Part shown: positions 16,450 to 24,393 of the stretch, in pieces | Position numbering within the stretch: position 1 is the first letter of the stretch | Layout: each line of letters begins with the position of its first letter | Assembly: GCA_019084245.1 (NCBI GenBank) | Contig: JAHRFE010000026.1 | Coordinates: 1-64,000, forward strand | Source of the DNA: Hoeflea sp. | GTDB lineage: Bacteria; Pseudomonadota; Alphaproteobacteria; Rhizobiales; Rhizobiaceae | Reading direction: 5' to 3' | DNA: 64,000 bases | The notes under the pieces: model-generated | The model's database searches: none | The model's input: the letters and a program-made list of their open reading frames with translations, nothing else | What the model was told of the DNA's origin: nothing | Position numbers and translations under genes: made by a program

Positions 16450-16941
16450 ATGCGCATCGCGTTTTATCCCGGATCGTTCGACCCCATGACCAATGGTCAC
16501 CTTGATGTGCTCGACCAGGCTCTGGCGCTGTGCGACGGGCTGGTGATCGGCATCGGCGTGCATCCGGGAAAGGCCCCGATGTTCACCTTCGATGAGCGCG
16601 CCAGCATGGCCGACCATGTCGTGAAGACCGAATTCGCCGAACGCGCCAAGGATGTGCGCGTCATCTCCTTTGACGGGCTGGTGGTCGACGCCGCGCGCGA
16701 AGCCGGCGCCACGCTTCTGGTTCGGGGCTTACGCGACGGCAGCGATCTCGACTATGAAATGCAGATGGCCGGCATGAACCGGGCCATGGCGCCGGACATC
16801 ACGACCGTGTTCGTCCCCGCCTATCCTGAATCCCGCCATATCACCGCCACGCTTGTGCGCCAGATCGCCAAGATGGGTGGCGATGTCTCGCCATTCGTTC
16901 CGGTTGTGGTGCAAAGGGCGCTCGCAGCCCGGACTTCGTGA
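16450..16941 (+). CDS. coaD: Phosphopantetheine adenylyltransferase
   Basis: A 163-residue CoaD, catalysing transfer of AMP from ATP to 4'-phosphopantetheine, the penultimate step of coenzyme A synthesis. The nucleotidyltransferase HxGH-type motif is TNGHLDVL within [20 protein letters not shown], and the second motif is [20 protein letters not shown] (ISSTLVR-like). Length is normal. The ATG at 16450 ([11 protein letters not shown]) is preferred over 16417 because family members begin just before the first strand and AGGA precedes it. It is followed on the same strand by two cyclophilin genes, as in many rhizobia. Confidence 0.95.
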   Translation: MRIAFYPGSFDPMTNGHLDVLDQALALCDGLVIGIGVHPGKAPMFTFDERASMADHVVKTEFAERAKDVRVISFDGLVVDAAREAGATLLVRGLRDGSDLDYEMQMAGMNRAMAPDITTVFVPAYPESRHITATLVRQIAKMGGDVSPFVPVVVQRALAARTS

Positions 16942-17045
16942 ATTGATCAGCCTTCGCCGTGGCGTTGCCAAGCTTGCGGCGGTGTGTCAAACGAGTGCCG
17001 CCGGATGCAGGACGCATCCGTGCCGGCCATTTCAATGGAGCTCCC

Positions 17046-17609
17046 ATGCGTTCTTCACGTCTTCTTCTCGCAGCTGGCCTTGCCTTTGGCCTGGCCTCGA
17101 CAACACTGGCAAGCGCCGACACGCTGACCATCGAGCTCAAATCCGGCAATGTGGTCATTGATCTCGCCGAAGACGTGGCGCCACAGCATGCGGCCCGTCT
17201 CAAGGCGCTCGCCGATGCCGGCGAATATGACAACGTCGCCTTTCACCGGGTGATCGAGGGCTTCATGGCCCAGACCGGCGACGTGCAGTTCGCCGACATG
17301 GAAAATGACTTCAAGCCCGCCCAGGCCGGCATGGGCGGTTCGTCCCAGCCTGATCTGGCAGCTGAATTCTCCGACATTCCGTTCGAACGCGGCACCGTCG
17401 GCATGGCGCGCTCACAGAACCCCAATTCCGCCAATTCGCAGTTCTTCATCATGTTCGCGCCCGCACCGGGGCTCAATGGCCAGTATACGGTCGTGGGCAA
17501 GGTGACCGAGGGCATGGAGCTTGTCGACCAGATCAAGCGCGGCGACCCCAACAACAACGGCTCGGTCAGCGATCCCGACCGGATGATCACGGTCCGCACA
17601 GGCGGCTGA
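17046..17609 (+). CDS. Periplasmic cyclophilin-type peptidyl-prolyl isomerase
   Basis: A 187-residue cyclophilin with an N-terminal signal peptide (MRSSRLLLAAGLAFGLASTT, cleavage after ASA), so exported. It catalyses cis-trans isomerisation of X-Pro bonds during folding. Active-site motifs are FHRVIEGFMAQTGD (Arg and Phe/Met/Gln), GMARSQNPNSANSQFFIMFA and the GQYTVVGKV loop. The ATG at 17046 has GGAG just upstream and gives a proper signal sequence; the frame is open to 16959. The gene is 34 bp before its cytosolic paralogue, with which it shares close sequence, indicating an old tandem duplication with different targeting. Confidence 0.93.
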   Translation: MRSSRLLLAAGLAFGLASTTLASADTLTIELKSGNVVIDLAEDVAPQHAARLKALADAGEYDNVAFHRVIEGFMAQTGDVQFADMENDFKPAQAGMGGSSQPDLAAEFSDIPFERGTVGMARSQNPNSANSQFFIMFAPAPGLNGQYTVVGKVTEGMELVDQIKRGDPNNNGSVSDPDRMITVRTGG

Positions 17610-17643
17610 TACACGATACCTTTATCAAACACAGGAGAGACCC

Positions 17644-18159
17644 ATGGCGGAGATCAAGGATCCCGAAAACACGCTCATCATGGAAACCACCAAGGGCCAG
17701 GTGACCATCGAACTGCTTCCGGATCTTGCGCCCGGCCACGTCGCCCGGATCAAGGAACTGGCCCGCGAAGGCGCCTATGACGGCGTGGTGTTTCACCGCG
17801 TGATCGACGGCTTCATGGCCCAGACCGGCGACGTCAAGTTCGGCAAGTCGGACGGCAAGTCGTTCGACCCGCGCCGCGCCGGCATGGGCGGCTCCGACAA
17901 GCCTGACCTGAAGTCGGAATTTTCCAACATGAACCACGCCCGCGGCACCTGCTCGATGGCGCGCTCGCAGGATCCGAACTCGGCCAATTCGCAGTTCTTC
18001 ATCTGCTTTGACGATGCCGGCTTCTTGAACCGTCAATACACGGTCTGGGGCCAGGTCACCTCAGGCATGGACAATGTCGACAAGATCAAGCGCGGCGAAC
18101 CCGTCACCGATCCCGACAAGATCGTCTCGATGAAGGTCGCGGCCGACGCCAAGGCTTGA
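17644..18159 (+). CDS. ppiB: Cytosolic cyclophilin-type peptidyl-prolyl isomerase
   Basis: A 171-residue cyclophilin without a signal peptide. Motifs FHRVIDGFMAQTGD, SMARSQDPNSANSQFFICFD and RQYTVWGQV are those of the PpiB group (the Trp in the binding pocket is kept, unlike its upstream neighbour, which has Val). GGAGAG precedes the ATG. It is translated from the same strand and probably the same message as the periplasmic paralogue 34 bp upstream. A strong hairpin begins 13 bp after the stop. Confidence 0.94.
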   Translation: MAEIKDPENTLIMETTKGQVTIELLPDLAPGHVARIKELAREGAYDGVVFHRVIDGFMAQTGDVKFGKSDGKSFDPRRAGMGGSDKPDLKSEFSNMNHARGTCSMARSQDPNSANSQFFICFDDAGFLNRQYTVWGQVTSGMDNVDKIKRGEPVTDPDKIVSMKVAADAKA

Positions 18160-18171
18160 ATGAACTGATCC

Positions 18172-18222
18172 GCGCGGACTTCATCGGGCATCCTGCCCTT
18201 TGAAGTCCGCGCGTTTGTTTTG
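18172..18222 (+). terminator. Long hairpin between ppiB and queA (terminator or attenuator)
   Basis: GCGCGGACTTC (18172-18182) pairs perfectly with GAAGTCCGCGC (18202-18212), with an inner GGGCA/TGCCC stem, followed by GTTTGTTTTGG. It ends 12 bp before the queA GTG, so there is no room for a promoter after it. Either queA is made by read-through, or the hairpin controls it. Confidence 0.65.
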
Positions 18223-18233
18223 GGGCGCGGCCT

Positions 18234-19310
18234 GTGCGGGTAGACCTGTTCGATTTCGACCTTCCCGACGAGCGGATCGCGCTCAGGCCGGCAAATCCGC
18301 GCGACAGCGCCCGGCTGCTTCGCGTTGATGCAGATGGCGCGCTAGACGATCTCACCGTCTCCGATCTGGCCGATCTGCTTGAGCCCGGCGATGCGCTGGT
18401 GTTCAACGACACCAAGGTCATTCCGGCGCAGCTCGAAGGCTTCCGCAGCCGCGATGGCAATCAATCCCGCATTTCGGCCACGCTGCACATGCGCTCCGGC
18501 CCCGACCGCTGGAAGGCCTTTGTCCGTCCGGGCAAGCGCGTGAAGGAAGGCGACCGGCTTTCCTTTGGCGGCGATGGCGCAACCTGTCTCATGGGCGTGC
18601 TCGACGCGACGGCCGGAACGCGCGGCGAGGGGGGCGAGATTGAGCTGATCTTCGATCTTTCCGGCCCGGCGCTCGACGAGGCGATCATGGCCGCGGGCCA
18701 CATCCCGCTGCCGCCCTATATCGCCTCCAAGCGCGGCGAGGACGCGCAGGACCGGCTCGACTACCAGACGATCTATGCCCGCGAGGACGGTGCAGTGGCG
18801 GCCCCCACGGCGGGCCTGCATTTCACGCCAGACCTCTTTGCCCGGCTCGATGCGCGCGGCGTCTCGCGCCATTTCGTCACGCTGCATGTCGGCGCCGGCA
18901 CCTTCCTGCCGGTCAAGGCAGACGACACCGCGGACCACCTGATGCATTCGGAGATCGGCCATGTCAGTGCCGGGACCGCCCAGGCGCTCAACCAAGTGCA
19001 TGCCCGCGGCGGCCGCATCGTCTCGGTCGGCACCACCTCATTGAGGCTGCTTGAAAGCGCTGCGGACGCCGACGGCGCCATCAAGCCATGGTCCGGCCCG
19101 ACCGACATCTTCATCACCCCGGGCTACCGGTTCCGCGCGGTCGACGTGCTGATGACCAACTTCCACCTGCCGCGCTCGACCCTGTTCATGCTGGTCTCGG
19201 CCTTTTCCGGGCTTGAAACCATGCGCGCGGCCTATCAACACGCCATTGACCAGCACTACCGCTTCTACTCCTATGGCGACGCCAGCCTGCTGTTCCGGAG
19301 CACCAAGTGA
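18234..19310 (+). CDS. queA: S-adenosylmethionine:tRNA ribosyltransferase-isomerase
   Basis: A 358-residue QueA, which transfers and isomerises the ribosyl part of SAM onto preQ1-modified tRNA to give epoxyqueuosine. Typical segments are [20 protein letters not shown] at the N-terminus, [41 protein letters not shown] and TSLRLLES. The GTG start is set by the N-terminus of the family. It overlaps tgt by four bases (GTGA), implying translational coupling. The next gene supplies its modified tRNA substrate, so the pair is a queuosine operon. Confidence 0.96.
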   Translation: MRVDLFDFDLPDERIALRPANPRDSARLLRVDADGALDDLTVSDLADLLEPGDALVFNDTKVIPAQLEGFRSRDGNQSRISATLHMRSGPDRWKAFVRPGKRVKEGDRLSFGGDGATCLMGVLDATAGTRGEGGEIELIFDLSGPALDEAIMAAGHIPLPPYIASKRGEDAQDRLDYQTIYAREDGAVAAPTAGLHFTPDLFARLDARGVSRHFVTLHVGAGTFLPVKADDTADHLMHSEIGHVSAGTAQALNQVHARGGRIVSVGTTSLRLLESAADADGAIKPWSGPTDIFITPGYRFRAVDVLMTNFHLPRSTLFMLVSAFSGLETMRAAYQHAIDQHYRFYSYGDASLLFRSTK

Positions 19311-20461
19311 CCCCAGAGCCCCCCGTGAAAGCCGAAGCCTTCCAGTTCAAGCTGCTCGCCACCGACGGCAAGGCGCGTCGCGGCGTAATCACCATGCCGC
19401 GGGGCGCGATCCGCACGCCGGCTTTCATGCCGGTGGGTACCGGCGGCACGGTCAAGGCCATGTATATGGAGCAGGTCCGGGATCTGGGCGCCGACATCAT
19501 CCTGGGCAACACCTATCATCTGATGCTGCGCCCCGGCGCCGAGCGCGTCGCGCGGCTGGGCGGCCTGCATCATTTCGCCCGCTGGGAGCGCCCGATCCTG
19601 ACCGATTCCGGCGGGTTCCAGGTGATGTCATTGTCGGCGCTGCGCAAGATCAATGAGCAGGGCGTCACCTTCCAGTCCCATATCGACGGCTCGCGCCACG
19701 AGATGAGCCCGGAGCGCTCGATCGAGATCCAGGGCTTGCTCGGCTCCGACATCCAGATGCAGCTCGATGAATGCGTCCGGCTGCCCGCCAGCGAGGCCGA
19801 GATCGAGCGCGCCATGGAAATGTCCTTGCGCTGGGCCGACCGCTGCAAGGTCGCCTTTGGCGACCAGCCGGGCAAGGCGATGTTCGGCATCGTCCAGGGC
19901 GGCGATATTCCGAAGCTGCGCGAGCGCTCGGCTGAGGGCCTCTCAGGCCTCGATCTCAAGGGCTATGCGGTGGGCGGTCTTGCCGTCGGCGAGCCGCAGG
20001 CAGTGATGCTCGACATGCTCGATGTCACCTGTCCGCTGCTGCCTTCGGAAAAACCGCGCTACCTGATGGGCGTCGGTACCCCCGACGATATCCTCAAATC
20101 GGTTGGCCGCGGCATCGACATGTTCGACTGCGTCATGCCGACCCGCGCCGGCCGCCATGGTCTCGCCTTCACCCGCCACGGCAAGATCAACCTCAAGAAT
20201 GCGCGGCACGCCATAGATCACCGCCCGCTCGACGAGGAAAGTTCATGCCCGGCGGCGCGCGACTATTCCCGCGCCTATCTGCACCACCTGGTCCGCTCCA
20301 ACGAGATTTTGGGCATGATGCTTATCACCTGGAACAATTTGTCCTATTACCAGGACCTGATGGCGGGCATCCGTGCGGCGATCGAGGCGCAATGCTTCGA
20401 GGACTTCTCGGCCGAGACGACGGAGATGTGGGCGAGGGGTGACATCGCGCCGCTGGGGTAG
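19307..20461 (+). CDS. tgt: tRNA-guanine transglycosylase
   Basis: A 384-residue Tgt, exchanging guanine-34 of GUN anticodons for preQ1. The general acid and nucleophile Asp residues lie in [10 protein letters not shown] and [13 protein letters not shown]. The C-terminal zinc site is unusual: where E. coli has a C-x-C-x-x-C cluster plus a distal His, this protein reads [18 protein letters not shown], keeping one Cys and the His but replacing two Cys with Ser and Ala. The codons (AGT TCA TGC CCG GCG GCG) leave no doubt about the residues. GTG start overlaps the queA stop. Function is otherwise expected to be normal; whether zinc is bound is open. Confidence 0.95.
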   Translation: MTPEPPVKAEAFQFKLLATDGKARRGVITMPRGAIRTPAFMPVGTGGTVKAMYMEQVRDLGADIILGNTYHLMLRPGAERVARLGGLHHFARWERPILTDSGGFQVMSLSALRKINEQGVTFQSHIDGSRHEMSPERSIEIQGLLGSDIQMQLDECVRLPASEAEIERAMEMSLRWADRCKVAFGDQPGKAMFGIVQGGDIPKLRERSAEGLSGLDLKGYAVGGLAVGEPQAVMLDMLDVTCPLLPSEKPRYLMGVGTPDDILKSVGRGIDMFDCVMPTRAGRHGLAFTRHGKINLKNARHAIDHRPLDEESSCPAARDYSRAYLHHLVRSNEILGMMLITWNNLSYYQDLMAGIRAAIEAQCFEDFSAETTEMWARGDIAPLG

Positions 20462-20539
20462 GGGTTCCCCAAAGGCAGGCCCCATTCGATGACGATAGCC
20501 GCCACATTCACAATACCCGGATGACGCCTCCAAAGTCTC

Positions 20540-20653
20540 CGTCATCCCGGCCCCCGCGCCGGGATCCAGCGACCCCGCGTCTGCGGGGTCAAAAGACTCA
20601 TTCAGCCCAAGGACTTGGGCTGGCTGGATGCCGGACTGGGTCCGGCATGACGG
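20540..20653. repeat. Dispersed palindromic repeat, family B, copy 2
   Basis: Matches 13983-14096: CGTCATCCCGGCCCC...GGGATCCAGCGACC at the start, AGCCCAAGGACTTGGGCTGG in the middle and GGTCCGGCATGACGG at the end. Lies between the converging tgt and lipoprotein genes. Confidence 0.8.
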
Positions 20654-20725
20654 GGATGTTGCTCCACAAGCACGTGAGAAATCAGCCGGCGTCTATTCCG
20701 GTGCTGGTCGCATCAGCGACCTGCA

Positions 20726-21055
20726 TCAGGCGGCGTCGAGCACCCTCTCGCAGTGCGACGGGCCGCCCTTGGGATCAACCCGGTCGGACAGTGCCCGGAT
20801 GCTGGTGATCCGGTAGTCCTTGTTGACCTGCAACTCGACGCTGCACGACCGGCCCCGGGAAAACCCGCCGCGCCAGACATAGATCGCCCCGCCACCGCTC
20901 GCCGTGTCCGACACCGGAGGCCCATAGGCCGCAAAGAACACGCCCGCCTCCTTGCCGTTCCAGCGTGCCTGCAGCGGATTGGCGGGCACCGTCGCGGTGG
21001 TGCAGGCGGACAGAAAGGCGGCGCTGATGGCGAGTATGGCAAGCCGGAATTTCAT
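20726..21055 (-). CDS. Small outer-membrane-type lipoprotein
   Basis: About 109 residues starting MKFRLAILAISAAFLSAC: a type II signal peptide with lipobox LSAC, so the Cys at position 18 is expected to be lipidated. The mature part contains ARWNGKEAGVFFAAYGPPVS, AIYVWRGG and a CSVELQV...HCERVL pair of cysteines that could form a disulphide. The pattern resembles small rhizobial lipoproteins of unknown function. AAGGAA lies 8 bp upstream of the ATG at 21055. It is convergent with tgt and separated from it by a family B repeat. Confidence 0.75.
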   Translation of the reverse strand: MKFRLAILAISAAFLSACTTATVPANPLQARWNGKEAGVFFAAYGPPVSDTASGGGAIYVWRGGFSRGRSCSVELQVNKDYRITSIRALSDRVDPKGGPSHCERVLDAA

Positions 21056-21186
21056 GGTCGACAGTTCCTTGATGCATGTGATGGTGTGGCGCCGGTCCAC
21101 GTGAATACTTCATAGCGGATTCGGTGGGGACGGAAAATGGTTTGCGACGGCGTAGTCAGCATTGTTTCGGATGGGATAGCAGTCAA

Positions 21187-21263
21187 TCTCCCCCCTTGCG
21201 GGGGAGAATGGAATTTCAGCATCTTAGCTTCAGCTAAGTGCTAGAAATTCCAAGAGAGGGGGG
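21187..21263 (+). repeat. Intergenic palindromic element, family C, copy 1
   Basis: TCTCCCCCCTTGCGGGGGAG, then a long hairpin with arms GGAATTTC...GAAATTCC around CTTAGCTTCAGCTAAG, ending CAAGAGAGGGGGG. The copy at 21284-21360 is the same element inverted. Confidence 0.75.
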
Positions 21264-21283
21264 AATTACGGGCAACAAAACGG

Positions 21284-21360
21284 CCCCCTCTCTTGCAAAA
21301 TCTAACGTTTAGCCTTCGGCTAAATCGTTGATTTTGCTTTCTCCCCCTCCAAGAGGGAGA
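21284..21360 (-). repeat. Intergenic palindromic element, family C, inverted copy 2
   Basis: Read on the minus strand: TCTCCCTCTTGGAGGGGGAG, then a hairpin with arms GCAAAATC...GATTTTGC around TTTAGCC/GGCTAAA, ending CAAGAGAGGGGG. Same plan as copy 1, 20 bp away, in opposite orientation. Stem sequences differ but pair internally, so structure is conserved rather than sequence. Confidence 0.75.
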
Positions 21361-21440
21361 TTGGAGCACCGCGTTGCCCCACCCTAACCACCCATGCAAA
21401 CCGCTGCCGGATGGGCGCGCGAACGTGCTTGTCCACCCGG

Positions 21441-21947
21441 TCATACGTCAGCCGGAGCACTCCGTGACCGGCGAAAGAGAAAGCGCTCTCTTTCCTCAAG
21501 GTATCGCACCGCTTCGAAGCCTGCCTTCTCAAGCACACGCCGAGAGCCCGGATTTTCCGGATGCGCCATCGCCCACACTTCCGGGAGTTGCAGCTGCTGA
21601 TCCGCAACTTCCAACGCCGCGCTGACGAGTTCGGACGCATACCCACGGCCCCAGACGTCGGGGTGAAAATAGTAACCAACCTCGAAGCCCCAGCCTGGTT
21701 CAAAGGGATCCTGATACAATCCACCCCAGCCGATAATCCGGTCATCCTGGCGCGTTGAGACGACCCATGGCGCACAGCCATCCCGTCGTCTCTGCCATTC
21801 GTGGACCATGACCCGGCGCTGGCACTGCCTCAGTGTTTCATCGACATAGGTGAACTTCATCGCCTCGGCGTCGCCCAGGAATTCGAAAAGGGATGCGACA
21901 TCGGCACGAAGTGACGGGCGCAAATTCAGTCGTTCGGTCCGGAGCAA
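21441..21947 (-). CDS. GNAT-family N-acetyltransferase (RimJ/RimL-like)
   Basis: A 168-residue acetyltransferase of the Acetyltransf_3 group. The N-terminal TERLNLRPSLRADVASLFEF, the central IIGWGGLYQ and FEVGYYFHPDVWGRGYASEL (acetyl-CoA pyrophosphate loop, R/QxxGxG/A type: GRGYAS), and the C-terminal HPENPGSRRVLEKAGFEAVR are all characteristic. The acceptor may be a protein N-terminus or a small molecule. TTG start at 21947 with CAGGA upstream. Flanked by repeats on both sides. Confidence 0.85.
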   Translation of the reverse strand: MLRTERLNLRPSLRADVASLFEFLGDAEAMKFTYVDETLRQCQRRVMVHEWQRRRDGCAPWVVSTRQDDRIIGWGGLYQDPFEPGWGFEVGYYFHPDVWGRGYASELVSAALEVADQQLQLPEVWAMAHPENPGSRRVLEKAGFEAVRYLEERERFLFRRSRSAPADV

Positions 21948-22150
21948 TTTGGCGTTCCTGCTGTTGGCGTTATTCGGTTGTGAATTGTGCAGCCGCGCAC
22001 GGATGGTTTCAAGGTGACGGGAGGCGAGGGTGTGTTTCCCGCCCGAAACGGGGAAACCGAAACGCTTCGTCCACCGCGCGCCCCAACGTCACCGTCCAGC
22101 CCCTCGGCGCATCATCCTCCGCCCGGCCGCCGTCACCCTCGCCCTGCCGC

Positions 22151-22282
22151 CGTCACCCTCGCCCTTGTGGCGAGGGTCTACAGACGGCCGCCCCAGTACA
22201 ACCGGTCCCACGGGAAACGCGAGAGTCCGGTAGATCCTCTCACACGCCGCTTCGCTTGTGTTGGACAAGCCCGAGGAGGACG
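22151..22282. repeat. Dispersed palindromic repeat, family A, diverged copy 3
   Basis: Shares the plan of 13654-13764: CGTCACCCTCGCCC start, GCGAGGGTCTAC, a middle with ACGGCCGCCCCAGTACAACC, GGTAGATCCTC, and an end ACAAGCCCGAGGAGGACG. It carries about 20 extra bases (CACACGCCGCTTCGCTTGTG, itself a hairpin) near the end. Confidence 0.65.
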
Positions 22283-22920
22283 AAACGAGGGGTCAAATCG
22301 CGCCAATAACGTGGACAAAATCCAGCCCCAACCCCAACAATTCCAATCCCTTACCCGAAAATCCCCCCAGTTTTTTCCCCACCCAAACCACCCATGCCAT
22401 AATCCTCGTGCTCCCGCCGCCGGATGGACCCGAGACGTTCTGGTCCGGGCGGGAGGAAGGCTTCCTGGCCTCGTCGTAACGTGCGGCGGGAACCGGGAGG
22501 AGGCGGAGGCCGGCGTGCTCCGCTGGCAGCCGGTCCTTCGGGGCCGGCCAAGCCAGCCACCGGACTTGCCCTCGCATACGGGTTTCGCGTTCGCGCGAAG
22601 CAAGCGTATGGACGGCGAGACGGGCCTGTGGCGGATTGTGGGGGCATTGACCCCGGGATTCGTGCCGGACGCGTACAACGCCTTGTCCTGCTGGCCTCGT
22701 CCGGGCCGGAGCGGCAAGGCAACGGCAACCGCCTGTCGGATGCGGACATCATCCGGCAAATCTCGGGCCGCGCGCGCGTTGCGCCACCCCGGTGCATGGT
22801 CCTGCCATGCGCCACAAACCCAAATTTCCGAAGGCAAAGCCCGCGTGCGGCCCTCCGGACTGACGTTTCTCTCCATCACCCCGGCGGAAGCCCGCACGGG
22901 GGTGTCAGTGCATGCGGCAG

Positions 22921-23056
22921 TTCTCCCTTCTCCCTCAGGGAGAAGGGAGGCCCGAAGGGCCGGATGAGGGAACGTCCCACCCGCTGAAACCCACATGCTC
23001 ATCCGTCTCGCCGCTCTCGCGGCGATCCACCTTCTCCCACGCGTGGGGGGAGGCCG
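22921..23056. repeat. Inverted pair of intergenic hairpin elements, family D
   Basis: First element: TCCCTTCTCCC - TCA - GGGAGAAGGGA (22924-22948), a perfect 11-bp hairpin, followed by GGCCCGAAGGGCCGGATGAG. Second element, inverted, from about 22998: CTCATCCGTCTCGCCGCTCT...CCTTCTCCCACGCGTGGGGG. As in the family C pair, two copies face each other a few tens of bases apart. Confidence 0.65.
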
Positions 23057-23105
23057 CCTGGCCCGGAGGTGGTCATGGCGGCGCGCGTCAAGAACGCACG
23101 GCGGC

Positions 23106-23588
23106 TCATTCGATCGACAGGATCTCCAGGTCCTGCTCATTGACCTCGACCACATCGCCCACCGCCTTGCCCATCAGCGCCCGCGCCACGGGGGAGGCAA
23201 ACGAGATCGCGCCCTGCTTGGGGTCGGCCTCGTCCTCGCCGACGATGCGGTAGGTCTGCGGCGGATTGTCGTCGCGGGTGTAGGTCACGGTCGAGCCGAA
23301 GGCGACCGCGTCATGGGTCTCGGGATCGGGCTGCACCTGGGCCGAACGGACGCGCTCGGCAAAATAGCGCGCATCGCGCAAGGGCACCGACTGCTGGCGG
23401 CGGCGCTCGTTGACATCCTCGATCGCATTGGCCGCATCATAGGCCGCCCGCGCTGCGTCAAGCTCGGCCTGCAGCAGCTTGAGGCCCTGAAGCGTGACCA
23501 GATTGGGATGCCCGGAAATCGGCCGGTCGGGCAGCAGCGTCTCGGCGGCTGTTTCGGAACTCTCTTCCTTGGTGAAGGCGACACTCAC
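23106..23588 (-). CDS. GreA/GreB-family protein with shortened coiled coil
   Basis: About 160 residues. The C-terminal FKBP-like domain is clear (VAFGSTVTYTRDDNPPQTYR; RIVGEDEADPKQGAISFASP; ALMGKAVGDVVEV). The N-terminal coiled coil starts VTLQGLKLLQAELDAARAAY but reaches the end (VRSAQVQ) about 13 residues early, and the acidic tip GDLxENAEY of GreA, which activates RNA cleavage by polymerase, is missing. About 30 extra residues precede the coil. It should therefore bind RNA polymerase near the secondary channel, but probably does not stimulate transcript cleavage. The GTG at 23588 with GGAG seven bases upstream is chosen; the frame is open to 23657. Confidence 0.82.
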   Translation of the reverse strand: MSVAFTKEESSETAAETLLPDRPISGHPNLVTLQGLKLLQAELDAARAAYDAANAIEDVNERRRQQSVPLRDARYFAERVRSAQVQPDPETHDAVAFGSTVTYTRDDNPPQTYRIVGEDEADPKQGAISFASPVARALMGKAVGDVVEVNEQDLEILSIE

Positions 23589-23793
23589 GGCAATTCTCCA
23601 TTGGTCCGGGCGAGCCCGCGCGCCAAAAACCTGTTCGCGCGCGTCAGCAGTCAGCATAGGGTGCGATCAGGCCGGCTGGCAATGCCTGACCATCCGCGCT
23701 CAACGCAGCGGCCTCGCGATTGTTCCGGGCGGCAGCCTCCCACGTCGCCGAAAGGCAGGGTCTTGCGCGGCGGTCAGATGCGGAGGAGGGCGG

Positions 23794-24222
23794 TCAGGTC
23801 TGCGGGGCGGCGGCCTTGATCATCTGCACGCCGTTGATCTTGAAGCTGCCGTCGGGCTGGCGCTCGAGCGAATAGAGCGCGGTCCAGTCCTCGCCGTCGG
23901 GGCCGGAGATCAGCACCTCCTGGACGATTCCGGCGCCGTCGGGCGCGATCTTGCCGCGGCCGAAGGCGTAGTTGCCCGGCCGGTAGACCGGCTGGTAGCC
24001 GCGCCGGACCATGGCCGAGAAGCGCTCCTGATCCGGGTACAGCCGCTTGATCGAGGGGGCGGCGAAGGAATAGGCGGTGGCCATGTCGTCGGCCAGAAAG
24101 GCCTCGATCTGGCTTTCGATGACGCCGCGCGCCGTTGCCGCGTCATTGGCGCGGGCGGGGCCGAACGCCAGCGCGGCGAGCAGGGCTGCGAGACTCCATG
24201 CGGGGTGAAACAGGTTTTTCAT
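23794..24222 (-). CDS. Exported DUF4864-family protein
   Basis: About 142 residues with an N-terminal signal peptide (MKNLFHPAWSLAALLAALAF, cleavage near ARA). The mature part is an NTF2-like small domain: VIESQIEAFLADDMATAYSF, PSIKRLYPDQERFSAMVRRG and the C-terminal SLERQPDGSFKINGVQMI. DUF4864 has no known enzymatic role. GGAGGC lies 8 bp before the ATG at 24222; the ATG at 24228 is too close to it. Located alone between the GreA-like gene and the MDR genes. Confidence 0.8.
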   Translation of the reverse strand: MKNLFHPAWSLAALLAALAFGPARANDAATARGVIESQIEAFLADDMATAYSFAAPSIKRLYPDQERFSAMVRRGYQPVYRPGNYAFGRGKIAPDGAGIVQEVLISGPDGEDWTALYSLERQPDGSFKINGVQMIKAAAPQT

Positions 24223-24393
24223 GATCATGCCTCCATCTTCCTGAAGATAGGACGACGGGTTGGAATGAAAAGTTTCACCAGGGGAGAATGCTCACCGGAC
24301 AGTGTCGCTCGAATCCGGTCAAGCTCAGAACCATATTCGTTATCAGCACTATAGTGCGGGATCTTCAGAAAAAGATTCCGCCGTTTTTCTGCG

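Larger units (their letters stand above)
21948..23105. other. 1.16-kb intergenic region composed of repeat debris
   Basis: Long open frames exist on both strands but they follow from high GC and show no domain, start signal or consistent protein character. What is recognisable is repetitive: a 17-19 bp tandem of CCGCCGTCACCCTCGCCC at about 22129-22166, a family A copy at 22151-22282, and an inverted pair at 22921-23056. No RNA gene found. Confidence 0.5.

Noticed and set aside
22178-23155. Long frames on both strands in the 22-23 kb region
   Set aside because: They overlap each other and several repeat elements, and none has a ribosome site or recognisable fold.
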